Origin: Phycisphaerae bacterium
Lineage (GTDB): Bacteria > Planctomycetota > Phycisphaerae > UBA1845 > CAIVHJ01
Direction of reading: 5' to 3'
Assembly: GCA_022072405.1 (NCBI GenBank)
Contig: JAJVHX010000006.1
Span: 1-64,000 of the forward strand
Length of the DNA stretch: 64,000 nt
This document shows, piece after piece, positions 57,703 through 64,000 of the stretch. Each line of letters begins with the position of its first letter. Within the stretch, counting starts at the first letter, position 1. The notes under the pieces were generated by a model, which saw nothing but the letters and a program-made list of their open reading frames with translations, had not been told where the DNA came from and searched no databases. Position numbers and translations under genes: made by a program.

Positions 57703-58038
57703 TTATTCGATCTGGATACTGGCGAGGGCCATGGAGAGATTGTCGGCGAATTCAAAAACCTTATCGAGTCCGGTGACCAGGAAGACGCCCCAGACATGGG
57801 TATTGACACCGCTGAGGCGGAGTTTGCGGCCGTTGGAAATGATCACCTGTTTGCGCAGTTTGAGCAGTTTGGCGATGTTGGAGGAATTGAGGTACGTGAC
57901 GCTGGCGAAATCGACGACCACATCGTTGGCGGGCTGGGACTGGAGCATGGCCAGCAGGTTTTCCAGGTCATCCGTGAACTGCGGATCGTCCTGCACTTCA
58001 GCGACGATGATGGTGTCCGACCAGTTTTGAATTGACAT
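57703..58038 (-). CDS. STAS-domain anti-sigma-antagonist-like protein
   Basis: A 111-residue STAS protein. The motif VVDFASVTYLNSSNIAKLLK carries the phosphorylatable Ser of SpoIIAA-type antagonists. Start ATG 58038 has AGAGGA upstream; a frame back to 58083 does not. It may pair with an anti-sigma kinase, none of which is in view. Confidence 0.82.
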   Translation of the reverse strand: MSIQNWSDTIIVAEVQDDPQFTDDLENLLAMLQSQPANDVVVDFASVTYLNSSNIAKLLKLRKQVIISNGRKLRLSGVNTHVWGVFLVTGLDKVFEFADNLSMALASIQIE

Positions 58039-58124
58039 CTTGATAATTCCTCTGCTCGGCAATTTAGGCGCGCACTGTAGCACTGGGGAAAATGGGTGTC
58101 AACTGCGAAGACGGGGGCAATAGG

Positions 58125-59087
58125 TTATCGGCTGCGAACGAGCATCTGTTCGTCGATCTGCAAGGCCTGCAAGGCAGGGGCGATATCCTGAAGGAACCGC
58201 TGCCCGTCGGTATAGTAGCCGGCGGTATGGCGCAGGGTGGTGACCTGCTGTTGCCAGTAATGATTGAAGTGGCGCATCAGCAACTCTCGGAGATACTTGC
58301 TGTAGATGCTGGCCAGGGCGATCGGCAGGTAGTGGCTTTCGCCCTTTTCCTGGAAAATCAACCGCAGCGTCTGCGTGGGTGTGCGAAGCAGGTAGGAACT
58401 GGTCGCGGGGGTTTCTTCGAGCACCTGGAGTGACCAGTCCTCGAAGGCTTGCAGCAGCGAAGCGGTATAGTGCTGGCGGGCACCCTGGCGATCGAGCAGA
58501 AACGTGAGCGACTCGTAAGGATGCTGGCTGGCGGCGTCGCTGATGAGCTGCAGGGTGAGGTTCCAGAGCAGGGTGGCTTTATTGCGCATCTGCGCCACGC
58601 GTCGGTTGTAGTGACCTTCGGGCAGAATGGCGGCGGCGGCGCCAAGATAATTCATCTGATGCAGATCGAGATCGCGGCGAATGGCGCCAGCCTGCAGTTT
58701 GATGCGTGCGAGGTGGCAGCAGGTGGGTAGAGGAGTATCCAGCGGTTGATACCAGGGGTAATCAAGCAGCGGTTGGCAAGCATCGGGAGCGAGCGCCTGG
58801 AGCAGCTCGGCGGTGGTACGGGGCAGCGAAGCCGTACACGAGTGCATGACCAACGCCACCTGTTCCAGGGCGCGAAAGCCGTTCGGTCCGCGATGCAGTT
58901 TCTTGCTGTCGATAATCGGCAGGCGGCTCATCAAACGAGTCGGGTGATCGGTGACGGTGTCATGGAGCAGTTGCCAGAGGTCGGCATCGACGAGATCGTC
59001 GGGCAGGGCGAAAGCCGTGCGGGTGACCACCAGCGGGCCCAGGATCGGTCCATATCCAGCTTCATCAATACCCAGCACGATGGCCAT
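58125..59087 (-). CDS. RNase HII-like protein with a large insertion
   Basis: A 320-residue protein beginning VLGIDEAGYGPILGPLVV (residues 5-22), the RNase HII signature (catalytic Asp and Glu), followed by DSKKLHRG. The end has ASIYSKYLRELLM, where RNase HII has ASIxAKVxRDxLM: the catalytic Asp is Glu here. About 100 extra residues lie in the middle, and LLDRQGARQHY replaces the expected VDGN region. It could cleave RNA-DNA hybrids or have a new role. The ATG is preceded by AAGGAG. Confidence 0.75.
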   Translation of the reverse strand: MAIVLGIDEAGYGPILGPLVVTRTAFALPDDLVDADLWQLLHDTVTDHPTRLMSRLPIIDSKKLHRGPNGFRALEQVALVMHSCTASLPRTTAELLQALAPDACQPLLDYPWYQPLDTPLPTCCHLARIKLQAGAIRRDLDLHQMNYLGAAAAILPEGHYNRRVAQMRNKATLLWNLTLQLISDAASQHPYESLTFLLDRQGARQHYTASLLQAFEDWSLQVLEETPATSSYLLRTPTQTLRLIFQEKGESHYLPIALASIYSKYLRELLMRHFNHYWQQQVTTLRHTAGYYTDGQRFLQDIAPALQALQIDEQMLVRSR

Positions 59088-59164
59088 CGGCGCTCGACTC
59101 CTTTCGAAGCGATGAGCGCATTGTATCCGGCAGGGCGCGCGGCACAATCCCCCTGTGAATTGTT

Positions 59165-59254
59165 GGTACAGGTAAAGTTTGAACCAAAATTCAAACAAAC
59201 CATTTTGACAACCGCTTCCTTACGGTCGCGGCTCGGTGAAACTTTACCCGTACC
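59165..59254 (-). mobile_element. MITE copy C, with 8-bp target duplication
   Basis: A 90-bp element, reverse orientation. Ends: GGTACAGGTAAAGTTTGA and the complement GGTACGGGTAAAGTTTCA. It is flanked by a perfect repeat GAATTGTT (59157-59164 and 59255-59262). Interior GAGCCGCGACCGTAAGGAAG. It lies between the RNase HII-like gene and the PAP2 gene. Confidence 0.88.
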
Positions 59255-59272
59255 GAATTGTTGAGACGAAAA

Positions 59273-59977
59273 TCAGGCGGTCGGTGGTGATGAAGCGGAG
59301 CGGCGGAAGCGTTGTTTCAGCAGCGGCGGCCAATAATCGAGGCGGAAAAAATAAGCAGTGCCCAATCGATAGCGCAGCAGATGATAACAGAGGGTCGCCA
59401 GTAACGCGCCGCAAAGCACATCGGACAGAAAATGGCGTTGCTGAACTATGCGACTCAAACCGGTCATGATCGCCAGTGGAAAAAACACCCACCCCGATCG
59501 AGGCCAATAGAGCATCATCAGCAGCGTGATGGCGATGGCGTTGGCGGTATGGCCTGACGGAAAAGCATCCAATCCGCTGAAGGGTTCGAAATGGGTGGCA
59601 CCCTGACCCAGTTCAGGCCGGGCTCGGCCGACCAGATATTTAATGCCCTGCACCAGTAGACCGTTGGATGCCAGGACCAGTGCATAGCCGGTTAATAGTC
59701 GCCAGCGTGCCGGGTAGAGCAACAACACTCCGCCGATCAGGATGATGGGCAGGGTATCAAAGAACCGGGTCGATAATTTCAGCATCGTACGAAGCCAGGT
59801 GCCATCGGCGGCGAGCTGGTCGGCAGTCTTCACCGTCCAGGAATCGAACTGGGCGAGTACGGCAATGGCCAGGAGACTGATGGCCAATGCTACGCTCCAG
59901 CGCCACACAAGTGAGCGGCGCAGATCGGAAGTAAGTTCAACGGATGGTTTCGTTAATTCGGCCACAGTCTGGTGCAT
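59273..59977 (-). CDS. PAP2-family membrane phosphatase
   Basis: A 234-residue protein of the PAP2/undecaprenyl-pyrophosphatase type. Motif 1 KYLVGRARP, motif 2 FPSGHTAN, motif 3 SRIVQQRHFLSDV, and about five to six membrane helices. It probably dephosphorylates a lipid phosphate (phosphatidate or undecaprenyl pyrophosphate) in the envelope. Confidence 0.88.
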   Translation of the reverse strand: MHQTVAELTKPSVELTSDLRRSLVWRWSVALAISLLAIAVLAQFDSWTVKTADQLAADGTWLRTMLKLSTRFFDTLPIILIGGVLLLYPARWRLLTGYALVLASNGLLVQGIKYLVGRARPELGQGATHFEPFSGLDAFPSGHTANAIAITLLMMLYWPRSGWVFFPLAIMTGLSRIVQQRHFLSDVLCGALLATLCYHLLRYRLGTAYFFRLDYWPPLLKQRFRRSASSPPTA

Positions 59978-60190
59978 AACCAGTTTATTGGAGCAGGTTC
60001 AACGATCGGCTTCAACGGTGGAGTATAGATTATTCCCGGAATTTACTGGTTATGAATTAAGATTGGGTTAAGTGAAGTCGTAGCCAGATAGTTATATACG
60101 GATAACCGGAAATGTGCAGAGACGAACAAAACCGAATCTCGTCGTTGAGTGTGCTCTGGTTGTGGGTGCCGTGATGAAAGGTTACAACGC

Positions 60191-60214
60191 GGCACGGCTT
60201 AGTGAGCCGTAGCC
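60191..60214. repeat. palindrome of the GCCACGGC..GAGCCGTG family
   Basis: GGCACGGCTTAGTGAGCCGT then AGCC; third member with 12975 and 21354. Confidence 0.45.
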
Positions 60215-60249
60215 CACTACAGTTACATATAATGGGCAAGCCGGAAACG

Positions 60250-60828
60250 TCAATCATGCAGTAGAGCCATTACTTCCGCGCGGGTGCGGGCATCGCTGCG
60301 GCAGAGTCCACGTATCGCAGAGGTGACCATCAGTGAACCGGGTTTCCGCACACCGCGGGCGGTCATGCAGGTGTGAGTGGCTTTGATGACCACGGCGGCG
60401 CCTTTCGCTTCCAGCTTCTGCATCAATAGATCACATATCTGTGTGGTGAGACGTTCCTGAACCTGAGGCCGGCGGGAGTAGCTTTCGACGACGCGGGCCA
60501 GCTTGCTGATGCCGACTACTTTACCAGCCGGTAAATAGGCTACATGCGCGACACCGGTGAAGGGCAGGAGATGATGTTCGCACATGGAATTGAAGGGGAT
60601 ATCCCGCAGAACTACCAGCTCATCATACTGCTCGGTGAAGAGCACATCGAGCAGATTGGCTGGGTCGGAATGTAACCCCGAAAACATCTCCGCGTACATT
60701 TTGGCCACTCGACGAGGTGTTTCCAGCAACCCTTCGCGATCGGGATTTTCACCCACGGCCATTAGAATTTCGCGAATCGCCCGTTTGATCCGTTCATGAT
60801 CGATCGACACAGGTGGTGTGGAATTCAT
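60250..60828 (-). CDS. folE: GTP cyclohydrolase I
   Basis: A 192-residue FolE, the zinc enzyme that makes dihydroneopterin triphosphate from GTP in folate and pterin synthesis. Motifs: [30 protein letters not shown] (zinc Cys and His), and [15 protein letters not shown] with the second zinc Cys. ATG 60828 has GGAGAA upstream. Stand-alone. Confidence 0.95.
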   Translation of the reverse strand: MNSTPPVSIDHERIKRAIREILMAVGENPDREGLLETPRRVAKMYAEMFSGLHSDPANLLDVLFTEQYDELVVLRDIPFNSMCEHHLLPFTGVAHVAYLPAGKVVGISKLARVVESYSRRPQVQERLTTQICDLLMQKLEAKGAAVVIKATHTCMTARGVRKPGSLMVTSAIRGLCRSDARTRAEVMALLHD

Positions 60829-61119
60829 CTTCGTTTCTCCAGTAACCAAGAGGGGTAGTCGCGACCGGGTTTTGGCTCCGGTATGGGCCATGAAACTACG
60901 CGGCCTGCTGCACAGCTGATAACAGGCAGATTATATCGGGAGGGCAGGTTAAGATCATTGACTGAGTCGCAGGGGTGACAATGTCCGGTAAACCCGTCAC
61001 GCAGCATACTGATAATGAGTAGTGCTAAAAAAATGATTCCTTCGGGAAGCAGGGGATTGATTTTAACTTATTAGATTCACTACGATTAGATAGAGGAGTG
61101 GAAAGAAGGAGACGGGGAG

Positions 61120-61428
61120 ATGAAGCATCGATCGATGGCGATGGGTGGCCTGATGTTTTTACTGATCGGTTACTGCGGATGTATGACTCCGCCGGTCCCG
61201 GTACAACTGGTGGCGCGGAGCAGCCTGTTGTTTGATAACCTGCCCAGTGAGATTAATGCAGAAGATCTGTCGGGCTGGCGTTCGATTTTATCCGCGCCGG
61301 CGGATCAATACCGTGACCAGGTCTGGTTCCGTGAAGTTTTCTATGATGTGCAGGGCCAGGGATTCTGGTGGCCCGATTACAATACTCGCCGATTCCAGTC
61401 CGTACGCGAAGGATCTACCCGTCGATAA
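61120..61428 (+). CDS. small lipoprotein
   Basis: A 102-residue lipoprotein. Signal GLMFLLIGYCGC with the lipidated Cys, then a short soluble part with no known motif. AAGGAGACGGGGAG precedes ATG 61120, a strong ribosome binding site. It may work at the envelope; no partner is obvious. Confidence 0.7.
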   Translation: MKHRSMAMGGLMFLLIGYCGCMTPPVPVQLVARSSLLFDNLPSEINAEDLSGWRSILSAPADQYRDQVWFREVFYDVQGQGFWWPDYNTRRFQSVREGSTRR

Positions 61429-61733
61429 AGTCATATAATTGTTTAGAAATTAATAAGTTAAGAGACTTTTTGCTGAAATTTCGTAATTAATGTTGTAAGA
61501 TATTTGATTATAAAGAGATAGCATGTATGATGAAGTATGCGGTTCAATAGAGAAATCGGGCTTGCTGGACGAAACTCTTTACAGTACGATGACTTGTGTC
61601 AATCGATGGCGCAGCGAGCAGCTGATGATATTTTGTACGGCAGATTGGAAGTAAGTCTGGACTTGCCATCGTTTATTGGGTGTGCGGTGTAATGTTAAGT
61701 GGCAGCGTGGATCGCAGATCAAGGGCCAAGGCT
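61429..61733. other. AT-rich region upstream of the HU gene
   Basis: A 305-base AT-rich gap. It probably holds the HU promoter (several weak TA-rich hexamers) but none is clear. No repeat or RNA is seen. Confidence 0.4.
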
Positions 61734-62099
61734 ATGTCGACCATTACCAAGAAAGAACTGATTGATCGCATCGCGGAAAAAACCAACAACAAGCGTGTGG
61801 TGGTGAAAAAAATCATTCAGTCATTTCTGGATGATATCATCGAAGAGCTGGGAAGCGGTAACCGGCTGGAATTTCGTGACTTTGGCGTGTTCGAGAGCAA
61901 GCATCGAGCTGCGCGAATTGCCCAAAATCCGAAGACGTTGGAGCGCGTGAGTGTGCCCTCGAAGCGCACTGTGAAATTCAAGATTGGGCGATTGATGAAG
62001 TTGCGTTTACTGCAGGCGAGCGAAGCCGAGAATGCAGCACTGGTACAAGAATTGGTTCGTCATCAGGGAGGGGGCAACTCCACAAACGTCAACGGTTAG
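61734..62099 (+). CDS. HU-family DNA-binding protein
   Basis: A 121-residue HU/IHF-type protein. ITKKELIDRIAEKTNNKRVV, dimer helix IIQSFLDDIIEELGSGNRLE, DNA arm FGVFESKHRAARIAQNPKT and FKIGRLMK. It has a ~25-residue C-terminal extension beyond the usual 90-95 residues. ATG 61734 is taken because the upstream 18 codons do not match HU. Confidence 0.92.
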   Translation: MSTITKKELIDRIAEKTNNKRVVVKKIIQSFLDDIIEELGSGNRLEFRDFGVFESKHRAARIAQNPKTLERVSVPSKRTVKFKIGRLMKLRLLQASEAENAALVQELVRHQGGGNSTNVNG

Positions 62100-62187
62100 T
62101 TATCGTTCCGTTAAAGTGGCTGTAGTGAGGGTCTGGCCGCGACGTATCATAACGTAACCTGCTGAAAAATTGATCGTTGTAATAAAT

Positions 62188-62214
62188 GGGATGCCCTGGG
62201 GCATCCTTTTTTTT
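62188..62214 (+). terminator. rho-independent terminator after HU gene
   Basis: GGATGCCC (62189-62196) pairs with GGGCATCC (62199-62206), followed by eight T (62207-62214). A very tight hairpin. Confidence 0.85.
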
Positions 62215-62260
62215 ATTGATCCAGATCAAGACCGAATAAACGAAATCAAAGAATCTACAC

Positions 62261-62289
62261 TTGCACCGGAGATAAATATCCGATAGATT
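62261..62289 (+). promoter_or_regulatory. feoAB promoter
   Basis: TTGCAC (62261-62266), 17-base spacer, TAGATT (62284-62289). It lies immediately before the Fur-like site. Confidence 0.5.
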
Positions 62290-62290
62290 A

Positions 62291-62309
62291 AATGAGAATG
62301 AATCTCATT
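62291..62309. promoter_or_regulatory. Fur-like operator
   Basis: AATGAGAATGAATCTCATT is a near-palindrome (AATGAGA / TCTCATT around ATGAA) covering the expected transcription start of feoA, as for iron-repressed Fur boxes. Confidence 0.7.
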
Positions 62310-62332
62310 CCATTTATTAGGTAGATTCCCTC

Positions 62333-62566
62333 ATGGTAGGTCATCAGGTTCATGTGCTGTCCGGCTTGAGTGCAGGTGAGCGGGGTCTGGTGGTTCAGGT
62401 GCAGGCGAATGGCATGGCGGTTCGGCTGCGGGAGGTGGGATTGTGCGAAGGGCAGGAGCTGGAAGTCATGATCGCCGGTGATCCGATGGTGTGCCGCGTG
62501 GGGCGCAGTCGGTTCGGTATAGGCCGAATACTGGCGGAGGCGATTGCGATCAATCTGCAGGGGTAA
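62333..62566 (+). CDS. feoA: FeoA-domain protein
   Basis: A 77-residue FeoA: SH3-like small protein that works with FeoB in ferrous iron uptake. Motif LREVGLCEGQELEVMIAGDP. It starts 24 bases after the Fur-like site. It is followed by feoB in the same direction. Confidence 0.85.
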   Translation: MVGHQVHVLSGLSAGERGLVVQVQANGMAVRLREVGLCEGQELEVMIAGDPMVCRVGRSRFGIGRILAEAIAINLQG

Positions 62567-62667
62567 GTGAATCAATCATAGAAGAATCCAACCCGCAAGA
62601 AAATCCGGCAGATGATCCGCAGTTTTTATCATCAAACAATCCTATCCTAATTATCAGGTGAGTCACG

Positions 62668-64000
62668 GTGTTTATCAGTGAAAGCACGATCGAACCGGCG
62701 GTGAAAATTAGACGGTTGGCGATTGCGGGTAATCCCAATTCCGGCAAGACCACAATTTTCAATGCCTTAACCGGGCTGCACCAGAAGGTGGGCAATTATC
62801 CGGGTGTGACGGTTGAGCATCGGGAGGGGTTGCTGTCATCCAGCGCCGAGGAGCGGATCCGGCTGGTGGATCTGCCAGGGGCCTACAGCATGGTATCGCG
62901 CAGTCTGGATGAGCGGGTCATGCGCGATGTACTTCTGGGGCTGATGACGGGCGGCGAGCCGATTGACGGTGTGATTGTGGTGGTGGATGGATCGAATCTG
63001 GAGCGGCATCTTTATCTGGCGACGCAGATCATCGACCTGGGCTATCCGACGATATTGTGTTTGAACATGATGGATTTGGCGCAGCGTCACGGGTTGACCA
63101 TTGATACGGGCTGCTTGCAGCAACGATTGGGTGTACCGGTGGTCGAGACGGTGGGCTTCCGGCAGGAGGGCATTGCCGAATTACGATCGGCTGCAGAACA
63201 ATTGAAATATTCGCCCGCGTCGATGCTGAAACTGACGCTCCCTGCTGAGGTCGAGCAGCAGGTGAATGAGCTGGCTGAGCAGGTCCAGAATTGGCGGGGT
63301 GATTCATCGCTGCGTGCGGTAGCGATTGCGCGACTGCTGCTGGCCAGCGTCGCCGTGGATAGTCGTGAAGTAGAGGGGCATCTGATACCGCTGGAATTGG
63401 CCGGGGCGGTGGATCAGGCGGTGGCCCATCTGACGTCGGCAGGAATCGTAGCGGTGGACAGTGTATTGGTACAGGCCCGTTACGGGGCGATACGCGACCT
63501 TTATACGGGAGTGGTGCAACAGGATCAGTCGGTACGGAAATCACGCAGTGACCGGGTGGATCGGGTGCTGACGCATCCGTTGTGGGGTGGGACGGTATTT
63601 GTTTCCCTGATGTTCGTGATGTTCATGGCCATCTTCAGCTGGGCTACACCGCTGATGGATGGCATCGAAGCAGTGCTGGGATATGCGGGTGAAGTCGTGA
63701 CGCGTTTGATACCGGAGGGGACGCTGCAAAGTCTGCTGGTGGATGGAGTGATCGGCGGGGTGGGGTCGGTGGTGGTGTTTCTGCCGCAGATCTGGATTCT
63801 GTTTTTCTTTGTCGGTCTGTTGGAAGACACGGGATATATGGCCCGGGCGGCGTTGTTGATGAATCGGCTGATGAACCTGGTGGGGTTGCCGGGAAAAAGT
63901 TTTATTCCGCTGCTGAGCGGTTATGCGTGCGCGATTCCGGGGATCATGGCGGCGCGGACGATTGAGAATCGGCGGGACCGTCTGGTGACGATACTGGTGG
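62668..64000 (+). CDS. feoB: ferrous iron transporter FeoB (partial)
   Basis: The 5' 444 codons of FeoB, running off the window end without a stop. The N-terminal G domain has G1 [17 protein letters not shown]3 DLPGAYSM and G4 NMMD. The first membrane helices follow ([20 protein letters not shown]), then the core [20 protein letters not shown] and [16 protein letters not shown] (the usual GYGCNVP is GYACAIP). GTG 62668 with AGGTGA upstream. It moves Fe2+ across the inner membrane. Confidence 0.93.
   Translation, partial: MFISESTIEPAVKIRRLAIAGNPNSGKTTIFNALTGLHQKVGNYPGVTVEHREGLLSSSAEERIRLVDLPGAYSMVSRSLDERVMRDVLLGLMTGGEPIDGVIVVVDGSNLERHLYLATQIIDLGYPTILCLNMMDLAQRHGLTIDTGCLQQRLGVPVVETVGFRQEGIAELRSAAEQLKYSPASMLKLTLPAEVEQQVNELAEQVQNWRGDSSLRAVAIARLLLASVAVDSREVEGHLIPLELAGAVDQAVAHLTSAGIVAVDSVLVQARYGAIRDLYTGVVQQDQSVRKSRSDRVDRVLTHPLWGGTVFVSLMFVMFMAIFSWATPLMDGIEAVLGYAGEVVTRLIPEGTLQSLLVDGVIGGVGSVVVFLPQIWILFFFVGLLEDTGYMARAALLMNRLMNLVGLPGKSFIPLLSGYACAIPGIMAARTIENRRDRLVTILV

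Noticed and set aside
1-64000. CRISPR array, tRNA, rRNA or intact insertion sequence
   Set aside because: No direct-repeat/spacer array, no complete tRNA T-arm plus anticodon arm, no rRNA-like stretch and no transposase frame were found in either strand.

Overview
The window looks like a chromosomal segment of a planctomycete, most likely class Phycisphaerae. The evidence is protein content, not a database search: membrane proteins ending in a C-terminal CxxC...CPECG zinc ribbon, lipoproteins rich in NDN/NSN runs, dockerin-like DxNxDG motifs beside RHS cores, a DUF4953/DUF5117-type zinc metalloprotease, a long RpoD-like sigma factor with N-terminal helix-turn-helix modules, and many short conserved hypotheticals. 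Base composition is moderately GC-rich, with AT-rich intergenic regions full of small palindromes.

Layout. 1-2386 (minus strand) is an accessory island: two RHS C-terminal remnants (one broken), a zinc-ribbon membrane protein and two translationally coupled small ORFs. It ends on a 3' fragment of a tmRNA gene that looks like an attachment site. 2419-9068 holds a large PKD-type lipoprotein, a DUF454 membrane protein, a YgbA-like protein, two Hsp20 chaperones, a HAD hydrolase and leucyl/phenylalanyl-tRNA-protein transferase. 9330-16375 is a surface-glycan module: a DUF115/Maf-like protein coupled to an unusual nucleotidyltransferase-SPASM fusion, and on the other strand coupled neuC and neuB homologues for nonulosonic acid synthesis, with an HDOD gene between. 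16562-28715 has the large sigma factor, a coiled-coil membrane protein, a transglutaminase, uvrA and sucD. 28778-38681 has a glycosyltransferase, the large metalloprotease and a PAS-rich histidine kinase. 39369-40694 has parB with two parS sites but no parA. 40699-49513 has a GT-C-like membrane protein, an ECF sigma/anti-sigma pair whose sigma gene carries an amber codon, a SprT-like protein, an EEP hydrolase and a nitrilase-fold protein without its catalytic triad. 50232-60828 has an ABC transporter operon, a STAS protein, an RNase HII-like protein, a PAP2 phosphatase and folE. 61120-64000 has an HU protein and a Fur-box-preceded feoAB operon cut by the window end.

The strongest unexpected signal is a small non-autonomous transposon (MITE): three copies of 89-90 bp at 40480-40568, 42652-42741 and 59165-59254, each with ~16-18 bp terminal inverted repeats starting GGTAC and each flanked by a perfect, different 8-bp direct repeat. 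One copy lies between the two parS sites. A second, REP-like palindrome family with a GAGCCGCGGGCTTTAGCCCG core occurs about twelve times, and its copies create or extend the 5' ends of several reading frames.
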